Below, piece after piece: positions 47,156 to 58,700 of a DNA stretch of 64,000 bases; the first letter of the stretch is position 1; every line of letters starts with the position of its first letter. The position numbers were made by a program, and so were the translations under genes. The notes below the pieces were generated by a model. The model did no database searches and was not told where the DNA came from. It saw nothing but the letters and a program-made list of their open reading frames with translations. Location: assembly GCA_963920575.1 (NCBI GenBank), contig OY986973.1, positions 20,193,851 to 20,257,850 on the forward strand. Reading direction: 5' to 3'. This stretch comes from Narthecium ossifragum (lineage: Eukaryota > Streptophyta > Magnoliopsida > Dioscoreales > Nartheciaceae).

Positions 47156-48582
47156 GGAATTTTTTTAAAATAGTATTATTTTAATTAAATATTATTAATA
47201 TATACATGTGGAGAAAATTTTGATGGGATATGCCTCGCCTTTCATTTTTTTAATGCCATTAATGAAAACATAAGTCCAAATTACGTGTTAATATTGAAAG
47301 CAAAAAAAATATGAGGAGCTCTATTTAGACATGGTTCTCAGTTACATCTTCACAACTTAAAATTAAGTCTTCACTGAAAACGCCACGGCCTTGATCGCTA
47401 CATCTCCGGCATGATATTTATCGCGACACCGCTCCTGCCATCTCCACCGTCCTCCCTACCGTCTGGCTGCCTCTACTACTCATCCAGCTCCTTCGAAATC
47501 ACTCCAATCTCTAACATGCGCGGCGGATGGTGCTGCGCACGTCGTGGCTGCTCTCGGTACTCTGCCAGGCGCTCCTCTCCCGATACCCCACCGTCCAATC
47601 CAACGCCGCCGCCGCCCTCATCAACCTGTCGCTGGAGCCCCCCAACAAGGTCCGCATAGTGCGGTCCGGAGCCGTCCCGCCTCTCGTCGAAGCCCTTTCA
47701 GTGCGGCCACCCCGAAGCAAGGGATCATGCCGCCGAGGCCCTCTTCAGCTTGGCTTTAGAAGACGAGAACAAAGCCGCTATAAGAGTATTGGGGGCAATT
47801 CCTCCTCTGCTCCACCTGTTCTCCCGAAGAACCCCCGTCGATAGCTTCCACGCTTGTTGGGATGCCGGGGTGGCTCTCTACCACCTATCTTTCGCCGGCA
47901 CTAACCGATCCAAGATCGCCAAAACTCCAGGCACCGTGAAATCTCTACTAAACGTCGCCATTGGCGTGAAAAGAACCGAGAGCCAATTAGAGGAGACGTC
48001 TTTGACGAAAGTGGCGATGATGGTCGTCTGCAATGTCGCGGGGAGCGGGGAAGGGAGGGCAGCGATGATGGATGCGGGAGTGGTAGCGGCTGTGGTGGGG
48101 GTGATTCACGAGGTTAAGCGGGCGAAGGGGATGGAGGTGTTGTTTGAGTATTGCCTGGCAGTGTTGTATGAGATGAGTAAAGGGAGCTTGAGGTTTAGGG
48201 GGCTGGCGAGTGCGGCGCAGGCGGAGGAGGTGCTTGAGACGGTGTTGGTGGCGGCGAAGGAGAGCAGTGGTGGTATGAGTGAGGCAGCGAGGGAGATGGT
48301 GAGCAGGACGCTAAGGGCGTTGAGAGGCGAGGAGGACGACGACTTCACTCAAGACATCACCACGTCTTATGGACTCCCCACTCCGCACTTGGTCACGTGG
48401 CGATCAAAAACGTAAATTTTAGTTACGTCTTCATATAAGTGGGAATTACATCTTCAGTATTAAGACGTAAGTTTGAGTTACGTCTTCAAGACGGAGTAAA
48501 AAAATGAAAGGCCACGCTAGCGTGGTGCTGACATGGCCAAAGAAGGCATATTAAAATAATATTATTTTAATTCAAAAATTTC
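47156..48582. mobile_element. Pack-MULE-like element carrying a host gene fragment
   Basis: Imperfect terminal inverted repeats start GGAATTTTTTTAAAATAG on the left and, inverted, GAAATTTTTGAATTAAAAT on the right. Similarity continues inward for about 200 bp (GCCTTTCATTTTTTT; AAATTACGTGTTAATA versus AACTTACGTCTTAATA). Flanks are TAGAAGTTT (47147-47155) and TAAAAGTTT (48583-48591), a 9-bp duplication with one mismatch, as made by Mutator elements. The termini resemble those of the two MULEs near 17.1 kb (GRAATTTT). The interior is GC-rich and derived from an armadillo-repeat gene; no transposase is present. Confidence 0.72.
47527..48415 (+). pseudogene. PUB-type (U-box) armadillo-repeat protein fragment, frameshifted
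   Basis: The first frame has an armadillo repeat (SRYPTVQSNAAAALINLSLE, then KVRIVRSGAVPPLVEAL). Near 47700 a one-base shift moves into a second frame that continues the family pattern: CGHPEARDHAAEALFSLALE, then GAIPPLLHLF and WDAGVALYHLSFAGTNRSKI. After that come VCNVAGSGEGRAAMMDAGVV, LAVLYEMSKGSLRFRGLA and a stop at 48415. The pattern and order are those of the C-terminal ARM region of plant PUB38-41-type U-box E3 ubiquitin ligases. The U-box and N-terminal part are missing and the fragment lies wholly inside a TIR element, so it is a captured copy, probably from cDNA or a single-exon gene. No ligase function is expected; sense or antisense transcripts could target the parent gene. Confidence 0.85.
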
Positions 48583-48807
48583 TAAAAGTTTTCCAAGTTA
48601 TTTGTTGGACTTCAGTCCTTGGCTGAGAGCTGAGATTTCCTACCAGAATCTTTACGATCACCCCTACCAATGACCTTCTCTCTACAGGACAGATCCTAGC
48701 CCTCCATCAACCATGCCCATTAAATCCCTGCTCTTAATCTCCCTTAATCCCGACCTTGTACCCATCATTTAGCTCGACACAAAACTTTATTCTCAGAGGA
48801 GTGCTGA

Positions 48808-49078
48808 TATGTATACATGGACACGTGGTATATGTAATGCACATGCCACTAATCAGTAGATAAGTACCGACTCTTTCACCAATCGGTAGATGAAGATATC
48901 GGTATCTCACTACGGATAAGATCAAACAATCGGTAGTTGGCTACAGATACATTCAATCAGTAGCCAACTACATATTCATTCGTCTATCCCATCGGTAGTG
49001 GATAGATAAAGAGTCGGTACTTAACTACTGATAGGTGGCATATGCATTACACATGGCACCTGTCCATGTACATGAATC
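48808..49078. mobile_element. Foldback MITE A upstream of Cactin
   Basis: The left half (GTATACATGGACACGTGG, GTAATGCACATGCCACTAAT, TAAGTACCGACTCTTT) is mirrored by AGAGTCGGTACTTAACTACT, ATGCATTACACATGG and TGTCCATGTACAT. The central part is built from TCGGTAG/CTACCGA-type short palindromes. Confidence 0.75.
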
Positions 49079-49503
49079 TTTATCCTTCTTCTCAAAGAGC
49101 ATTAATTTGTGTACATGCTGACATAGCATGTGCATTACACATGCCCGAATCGGCAAGGAACTACCGATTCTTTCATGTAGTCCATCTCTAGTGGACTATT
49201 GATGGATTAGATCAATGAATAAGTATCTCATTACTGATTGAATTACTCATCTAGTTTCATCGACAGGAAAATACCGATGGACTCTATCAACCAATCGGTA
49301 CCTCATTGCCGGTACACCGATTCATTGATCTAGTCTATCGGTAGACCACTATCGATGGACATCGGCAGATCTCTGGTGATGGACTATGTGAAAGAATCAG
49401 TAGTTTCTTGTCGATTCAGACATGTGTATTGCACGGGACATGTGTAATGCACGTATACGGAAATCAATGCACTCTATGAAGAAGGATAAAGATTCGTGTA
49501 CAC
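49060..49503. mobile_element. Foldback MITE B upstream of Cactin
   Basis: The left arm GAATCTTTATCCTTCTTCTC, GCATTAATTTGTGTAC and GCATTACACATGCCCGAATC is mirrored at about 49395-49503 (GATTCAGACATGTG, GTAATGCACGTATACGG, GAAGAAGGATAAAGATTCGT). It is closely related to MITE A and joins it through a shared end. It stops about 215 bp before the Cactin ATG. Confidence 0.75.
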
Positions 49504-49718
49504 AAAATTTAGTCTCAGATTGAACCGCCTTCGATCTGACCAGCCACGTCAGTAGCGTCCCCCAACCTCACACACACACACACACACACCACCCCCCACC
49601 CCTCTCGATCGCGACCCCATCCCCGGGGATCCGCCGTTTCTCTCCGGCAACCGCCGATCGTCCCTACGAGCGCGCTCGTAATACACTGCCCTTTCGAAAC
49701 CCATTGCAATACAGCTCG

Positions 49719-52700
49719 ATGGGGAGGCGAGACAACGATCACCGGAGCAAAAGCTCCCGCTCGCGGAGGCGCCCCAACACCTCCGATGGTGAGTCCGGGT
49801 CCGGAGAAGAGTACGAATCCGACTCCGAAGCTGCGTCGGAATCCCCACGAGGTCGCCGTAACGGGAGCTCCTCCGCCTTGCGGCGGGATCGTAGCCGGAG
49901 TTCCCATGGAGGAGGACGGAGGTCCCATCGCCGCCGGAGCTCTTCGGGCAGCGATTTGTCAGAGTCGGGCTCGGAGGATGGCGGAGGGAGGAAGTCTTCC
50001 AAGAAAGTCACTGAGGAGGAAATCGTGGAGTACATGGCCAAGAAGGCGCAGAAGAAGGTATTCAATTCTTCCTCGCATCGTTCGTCCAATTTTGGTAATT
50101 TTTTTTTCTCGAATTTTCTAAGATTTTGAATCGAGCTGTTGTCTTCTAGGCTTTGAAGGTGGCAAAGAAGCTGAAAGCACAGGCAGTTTCAGGGTACTCT
50201 AATGATTCAAATCCTTTTGGGGACTCGAACCTCACTGAGAAGTAAGTTTGATTTATTTTGGATTAGTTCACTTATCTTTTTATTTGTTGGACTTGGGTGG
50301 AGAGAATTAGAGGGCAGACATGGTAACCTGGAAGCCACTTATTGTGGGAATATGTTGTGGTTTGAGGATTAGCTACTGGTGTTTATGATTATACGAGTTA
50401 AGGCTACCAACATTAATATGAATCCACCTTTGGTGTTCAATTATTAATAGAACACAACTTGAAAAGTTGGTTTTCTGTTTTGCTATGTTTAATCTTTATA
50501 GTAGTTAAGGGTTTGGGATTTCACTTGCTCCAACGCTTAAAGACAATAATATGGACAACTTCTTGCTTAATAGATTAAAGGGGGAAAGGTAGTCAAGAAC
50601 CTAAAAAGCAATTTGCAAAAGTTTGCAAATTGTTCTTGGAATGATGTCAGAAGATACTTCAAAGACCTCGATAGCGACATATGACTACAACATTATCCTA
50701 CCATAGTCCAAATTTTGAACTCAAACTATCTTTTATGAGAATAGTAAAGTTACTTGGATTTATATGATCAACTATCTTTTATGCTTGTTGTGTAAGGCAA
50801 ATTACTCATTTAGGTTCTAATTGATGCAATATTAACAAAATAATGAGAAAATCCTTGTTGGTGTGCCAGAGCGGCACAACTTCTGTGATGAGTGTCAGGT
50901 GGCATGTGCACGGCATGTGCCGGTGGCATGGTAGTCATTGGGCCAATGGACAGAAATTCTAGTTATAAACTAAGAAAAACGTAGCTATGAGCTTGGCAAT
51001 GTGAACTCATGCTGAATGATGTCATAATATTTGATTTGGTAAGATGCAAGAATCAGGAGTATTTAAAGGGCTCCACTGAGCTTGAACCTATTTTTGCTGG
51101 AACATACCGTGACATAGATCAACGATCATAATCCAATTATTTCTCTGTGGTAGCTTGTAAATAAATCTAAATAGCAAGCTTAGAAGCTTTAAAGATACTT
51201 TTAATTCAACTTGAGATGCATTGGACGGAACAAACTCTTAATTACTTCTTATCTTAATAGAGAAGGAAGAACTTATGAAGTCAAGCATCATAAGAAGGAT
51301 GCTACTTCCAACTTCTATTAAAGTTACTGAATGTCGCTCAAAGATTAAAATACAAAGGAAACACTAAGACACTATGAGTGGAAACTAACGAAGCTCTTAA
51401 TTGCTTGTGGATTTGACATTAAAATGAATTAAGAGAAATTATGTACTTTAGTGTATATGCAAGCAGCTATTGAGTTGTTGTACCTGACTGAACTGAACTA
51501 ATCCAATAAGACTTATTTGTTCATGGAACCATCAACTTGTCTGTTTTTAGGAAACTTGGGGGCCCTATGTAGAGAAATGAGGGGGTGAAAAGTCGCAGTT
51601 TGATAGGTCGATTACATGGCAATATAATTTATTTTTATGGTTTTATCCAATGACATATCTCTTGCAAATATTGTTGGTTTTCATATTGAGGATGTGTATG
51701 AGAAGGAGATCGTACTTCTGTCATATAGTAAGTTTGTATGCATTATGGTTATGCATGGTTGCATACGCGTATGGAGTATGTATATCCTACATGGTATGTA
51801 GATAATGGCACATATGTAGTAGTTAAGGGTGTAATCTAGCAAGCTTGATTGAGACTGCCCCTAATCAAGCTCAGCTTAACGAGCAGCTTGATAATCTGGT
51901 AGCAATGTAATCAATAGGCTGCATTAAGCTCTGCTTGATATAAATTTTGAGACTAGAATTGATGATCAAGTTTAATTAGTTTAATTTCAATTATAGCTTA
52001 ATTTTGAGACCATTTCGAGTTGAGCCGAGCATGAGTTTGATGAAATGCTCGGTAATAATTATCGAGATGGTTCAAATTAAACTAGTAATCAAACTAACTC
52101 AAGCTGCATATTTGAGCTTCGATTTCATCAGCATTAAACTTTTTGTTGATTTGGCCAAGATTAAGCTCCTTTTTGAATAAAACCTGAGAAATAGAAAACT
52201 TAATTCAAGCTTGGATAGAAAAGAAACTAGGAACTGAATTAGAGCTTGCAGTTATGTACAACCTCTATTAGATAATACATCAAATGGTGGCTACATGGAA
52301 AAATATGGTTTCAATAACTAGCTGTCTTGATCGCGCCAAGCTCTGCTCAAGCTCGCTTGAAATTGTTCAAGCCGAAGAAGGTTCATCAATCTCGGCTCAT
52401 TTAGCTCTGAGCTTAGCTTGAGGAGCCTGATACCAACCAAATTCTAGCTGCTTGAATATTTTGACAGTTGGAGTAGTGTAGAGTGTGCAAGGACGCTATT
52501 GTCCAATAGCTAAAACAGAAGGTGATATTGGTTTTGGTGCTTTTAAAATGGAATGACCCCTTTGAATGCCGCAAAAAACTTATCTGCATATATTAGATGT
52601 CAAAAGCTAATAGTACCTTGTAAACCCTATATCTAGTGATGCTAACTATGGATTGCTGTGTCGGTCGGTATTTACCGAGCCGGCGAGGATTCGGGTCGAT

Positions 52701-55700
52701 ATTGTCCCCCGAATCTAGGGGTATGCCGGAGGTGTACCGGCCAAAACGTTTGGGTTTCGACCGGTTCATGTCGGTTTTGATCAGTTTGTAGCGATCTTAT
52801 CATGTGGTCGGTGCTGAAGAGAAGAAGAAAGAGGGTAAGAAGAGAGAGGCAGGAGAAGAGAGTGAGGAAGGAGAGGAGGGAATGGGAGAGGAGGAAAAGA
52901 GGAGGGAATGGGAGAGGAGGAGGAGAGGAAGTGAGGGGATCATGATTCGGAGGCGGTGGAGGAGAGATCAACGGCAGCGGAGGAGAGAGCTTGACAGCGG
53001 CGAAGGATAGAGCTCAACGGCGGCGGAGGTCGGGAAAATCGATTAGGTATTAGGGTTGGGTTTTATTTCTTGTTTTTGAGCCCATTAACGGTTTAATAGA
53101 AACCCGTTATCCAAACCTTTATCCAAATCCGCTAATGTAAGTTAGTAGGTGTATAATAATAAAATAAAATCTAGCCCTAGTTTAATCGATCGCCCCCTTC
53201 TCCTCTCACCGACGGTCTCTCCTCTCACCGGTGATCGATGATGCCAAATCGAGATGACTTCTCCTCTATCGGATCGCCTCTCCTTCTACTCCCCTCTTCC
53301 TACCTCTTCTCCTCCTCTCTCCTCTTCTCCTTCTCTTTTATCTTTTACTTCTCTCTTTTGTCTTGCTCTGACTGATGCCGTACCGGCCCCATACCGCTCC
53401 GGCACGGGCCGTACCGGTGGTACGTACCGTGCCGGCTGGAGACCGGAACAGTACCTTTTCCTGTTAAGGAAATTCTTAATGCTAGCTCAATTTGGAGACT
53501 ATAACATGAAGTAGGACATTCAATATTCTAGATTATCTCTCTGCAAACTTTACATGGATGTGATGGATAATAGTGTACTTTCAAATGTTAGAGTCTCCCT
53601 GTACATCATACGATCACTTGCAAGCTTTACATGTAGACATATTTCTTGGTACAAATTGAAATTTTAATACCTTGTTATGAACTTCACTTTGGTGGCAGAT
53701 TCGTATGGAGGAAAAAAATAGAGCGGGACGTAACTCAAGGCCAACCTTTGGACATATCTATCAAAGCAGAAAGAAAAAGGCAAAGGGAGAGGATGGTAAT
53801 TTTTTATGATGCCTTTATTTTGAATTTTATATCTTTCTAAGTGGTGGTTGGCATAGTGTTATTTTCGGCCTTAAATGAGATTGGCTTTGTATTATTTTGA
53901 TAAGCATCAAGCAGGCTATTTTTACAGTTCTTTTGCATGATCTGGCCAGTTCCATTGCATGTTTAGTTTCTCTGTAATTTTGTTCTCTCATTCATTGTTT
54001 TCATGTCAGATTTCAAGCCCTTGAGGTGATGGATTATCAAGGAACTTGTGAATAATGATGCCATTAGGCCAAAATTCAAACCATGAGCATATATATGCAT
54101 AAATTGGAAGATATTTTGATTTAAATGTGTCAAAATCAATCGAATAGGAATGATACTTGTTATTTCACACTATTAATGATCTCCTGAAACTGACGATTTT
54201 TTTCCTACATGCATATACAAAATTACGACCAAATCTCCCACCCTCAAGCTATGTAAGTGCATCCATTCGACTATTAGCCTACTTGATGTAGTACGATGCC
54301 TCATAATTGGAAGGATTCAAATTTGAATTTGATTTTGAATTTGAATTCGAATTTGAGTTCAAATTGAGATTTGAATTGGTATCCGAAATTGAATTCTTCT
54401 TAGTTCAAATTCGTATTGATTCGAAATTAGAATTCAATTTGGTTGTAACTTATTCAGATTTTGATTTCTAGATTCTGTATAGGCTATAAATAAGGGATTG
54501 TACACCTATTAGAGCACAACTTTGGTTGAACGAAAAAGAAGAGTCCTCCTTTGGCGGTGATGCCCAAGGTTTCCCTATGTGGTGAGTCCTAGGGTTGGCC
54601 GACGACCTTCCAGGTGATGATTTTTGAAAGGTCATTTGTCATCAGTTTGGGATTTGAACAAGGTTACCATCCTAGGGTTGGCCGACGACCTTCCAGGTGA
54701 TGATTTTTGAAAGGTCATTTGTCATCAGTTTGGGATTTGAACAAGGTTACCATAGGTGGTGATTACTCGGCTTTGCCGATTATCTTCTAGATGGTGATTC
54801 TTATAGGCTGTTCGACATCAACTTTGTGTCGCTGCAAAATTATCCAAGGTGGTGATTCTTAGGATTTGTCGATAATTATTTAGGTGGTGATTCCTAGAGG
54901 TTGTCGATATGAATAATAATCTGAGCTCAATGATGAAGGCTCTCTGCAACCCAGGGAGAATGATGGAGGAGAAAGTTCATAATTGGAAGGATTTAAATTT
55001 GAAATCGAATTTGAATTTGAATCTGAATCCGAATTTGAGATGGCTGCGGGGTTCAGGAGAACTCATCGGACCTTTAGGGTAACGTGTTAATAATAGCTAT
55101 TGACTACTGTTAATACGTGACCTGGTAACCCGATGTCAAACCAGATAAATAAAAATCAAATTATGATTGTCTTTCACAAATGGTTCCCTAGCATCAAAGG
55201 TATTGGCAAATAAAATCTCATTTCTCTAATTCGTGTCCAGATTGCAGTAACCATATGTTAGATACTTCTTATTTTTCTGGATGCATTGTTTATGACCGCT
55301 TTGGTTTCTTTTATCTCTAGATAGACGGTTCATTATTGACCAAGTGCTGAGCAACTTTTCGGTTTACAATTACCATTTTTATTACAATTCCGATAGATTT
55401 TTTTTTTTTTTGCATTGTTTGTATTTTCATGTCACTAGTGATTCCATTTTTTTCCCGTGATACTAATTGTGCTTATTTTGATGTTGTAGGGAGAGATTGA
55501 AAAGGTTAAGAAAAGAAGAGAGGAAAGAGCAATTGAAAAGGCGCGGCATGAGGAAGAAATGGTTGGTTAACTTGGTTTAATAACTTTCTAGGGTTCATGT
55601 TCTAGATGGATATGATCTCATGAAATATTTCAATGGAGTTACACAATCGGAAGTTAATTATATTTTCACATGTGATGGGTTGTATACACTAAGTCTAGCG

Positions 55701-58700
55701 TATAATGCATAGAGTTCAATTCTGGTGCAGGCAATGCTGGCTAGGGAACGAGCTAGGGCTGAGTATCAAGATTGGGAGAAGAAAGAAGAAGAGGTATAGT
55801 GCAGATCCTCAACCTTCGAGTTTTCAAATTTTTTCCAGCAGTCTTCTTCATTTGTGTTACATCTTTTCTTGCTTCAATACTCTGCTCGTTTTTTTTTCCT
55901 TTTGCAGCTCATTGACCATAATGCCAGTAGTGATAATCTCTTTTCTTCCAACAGTTCCATTTCGAGCAAAGCAAGTTTAGATCAGAGATTAGACTGCGTG
56001 AAGGCCGTACAAAGCCTATTGATGTACTTTCCAACAGCCTGAATGGTACAGAAGATCTTGATATAGAGATAAATGAACCTTATATGGTGTTCAAGGTATG
56101 TTTGAGTTCAGTATTTAGTACTAGTAGCAATTGCATATGGCTTTTGTTGAGTTACATGTTGGTGATGCTTAAAACTAGTTCAGTGTTCCATTCAACTTTG
56201 TAAATGGTCAATTGATTGTTGACATTTTTTTACTTGCTAAACTAGTAATACAATATTCTCTCCATTTGGTTCTTGTTTGAACTTTTAGTTGCACAAGGGC
56301 GAACTTTGGTCCGAGAGTGTTATTGCCGGTTTATAACTTTGAAATTTTTTACATTGGATTGCATGCGAGATATCAGTCATATCAAACTAATATAAAACTT
56401 TCAAAAATTGCAATGGGTTACAATTGAAGTTAGCAATCAAACTGCTTGGAACTAGAGATCATTATTTTCATGCCATTTTTTCATGATTGACTTGAGCGAA
56501 GTATAACAATTAGGACAAGGCAAGTGCCTGTAGATGAGTTTTTTTTTTATAAATCAGACCTCGGAGTGATCACGTCTTTTGGCGATCATTTTTGTTTTCA
56601 TGGTTGTCTCATCAGTTGTTACTAGAAAAGCTATTGCAATAATGTTGCGAAGAACAATCTTTGTAATCCTTTCATCAGTTGCTGTTAAGATTTTTTGCAC
56701 TCCGAACTCTAGAGTCTTTGTAGCTGTTATTTGTAGTGTTCAGACCTTCAAATAACTTTCGTGCACAAGCAGCTTCCCCGTTCTTCAGTTAAATTGATGA
56801 TTGGCCAGTTCAACTGCTTTCTCCTATTAAGTTTTTTTTTGTCAACCTGTTAGTTCCTTGTTTAGTCCTTTATAATTTTTTCCACCTGTTGTATCTATCT
56901 CAGTCTTTACATAAATGAGTTTGTTTTGTCAACATAGTCTACTTTAAAATAACACTGCTGGCTTCTTGGCCCTCTATGTCTAACTCCTTTGTGAGCATCA
57001 AATTTATGCAACACCTGAGGAGCACATCAATTTCAGGAACTTGGTTCTAGTTACATTCTGATTGTCTTTGTTTACTTCTTATTACGTTTGTCACATCTAA
57101 ATATTATCAGTTCACTCGCCAACTTGGTTCTAAATTGTGTTATCAACTGTTCCGTCCCCAACACCATCTGTGATTCTCCTTTATGCTTCAGTCATGTTCC
57201 CAGCATCTGTATCAACTCTTCTACATCAGTCATTTTTGCTCTGTCATAAGCATTGTGAAATTTTATTTTGTATAAGGTCCTTACATTGGCTTTGAGCAAA
57301 CTTGCATAGCAGATTAATGCATGAGAATTAGGTCAAAGTGTTCTTTTCCTGATGGGTGCTTGTTTCGTCGATATTCGATGTTGGATTAGATCATGTCATC
57401 ATGGGCGTAAGAATTTGTTTTAGAATATTATTTCTGGACATTGGTAGCTTTTTATATGCTACAAAGGACTACTGTACAAAGTTACTTGTAATTATGACCA
57501 TCTGCAATGACAAGTATCAAGTCCATGCTCAACTAAAGGGCATTTCTTCTTGTTTTATTAAGGTACAAATGGCCCATTGCATGCCACTCTAAGAATATGG
57601 AATGTACAATGTCATGTAGCCAACTGCTCTTGTAAACCAGTGACCAGTCCATGTGATCGACATGTAGGTTTTTTCCTTAGTCATTTAAGCACGAATTGAA
57701 GTTCTAATTTAGGTTTGACGATGGCTCCTTATATCATAAAAATAATATATACTCATGATTTAAAACAGACATCTGCATTCTGAAATAGGGAGATCTCAGG
57801 AGAATTGGAATTTGTGTGTTTATAGTGTCCTTATCTCCTGACAAATAGACTTTGAAGGTTTACATTATTCTCATCTCCTTCACACTTATGCCTTGTGTAT
57901 ACTGATTATCATGGGAGCCTTTACCTAGTTATGTTGGTCAGCTATATCACTCTGTGACCGATAGATATAAGAATACATCTGAGAAAATTATATATTTCAA
58001 CCTTGAGTATCATAGTCCTTAACTTACAGTCTTTGTTTCAAGAGCTTTCATGTTTTCCAGCTGTTTGTGCCTGCTAAAGGATGACAATTGAATTCTGTTG
58101 GAGTTATGATTTATGGTGGCACTGCTTCAAAAACACACCTATTCTTTAATTCGAGGGTTGTCATTTGTTTCAGCTGTTTGTGCCTGCTAAAAGATGATGT
58201 TGGATGTGAGATAGTATTAATGGTAGCACATCGTACCAGGGGACTGGATGTTTTTGTGTTGCTTCCAAGTACATTAGTCTTGATGAAATTATTGTCTTAA
58301 TTTCTGTTAAAAGCTGTGTTCAAGAACTCAATGGGCTGAAGATTCGTTCCATCATCTATCTTTGTAATGTAAAATGTGCGAATAAGTTACTGAATATATC
58401 ACCATCTTTCTATATTTGTTGTATGGATGACTTCAAGTTAGCTTTGTATTCATTAATGTCTTGTTCTTTGTCATCAGTTTCTTTATATATAACACACACA
58501 CAAGCACATTAGTTTATGCGGTATGCCTGACATTAATAGGGAAGAACATTTGAAGCTTACTAGTGTTCTTAGTTTTTATCAGTGAATTAGTCATGAAAAT
58601 CGTGTATATAAACTTTATGCAGTAAGTTAATTATTCTCACTCTGCATGATTATTACTTTGATCTTGTAATATACGCATGTTTTTATAGGGCCTGACTGTG

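Noticed and set aside
49515..50121. Minus-strand and shifted ORFs over Cactin exon 1
   Set aside because: Shadow frames of the RS-rich GC-rich exon.
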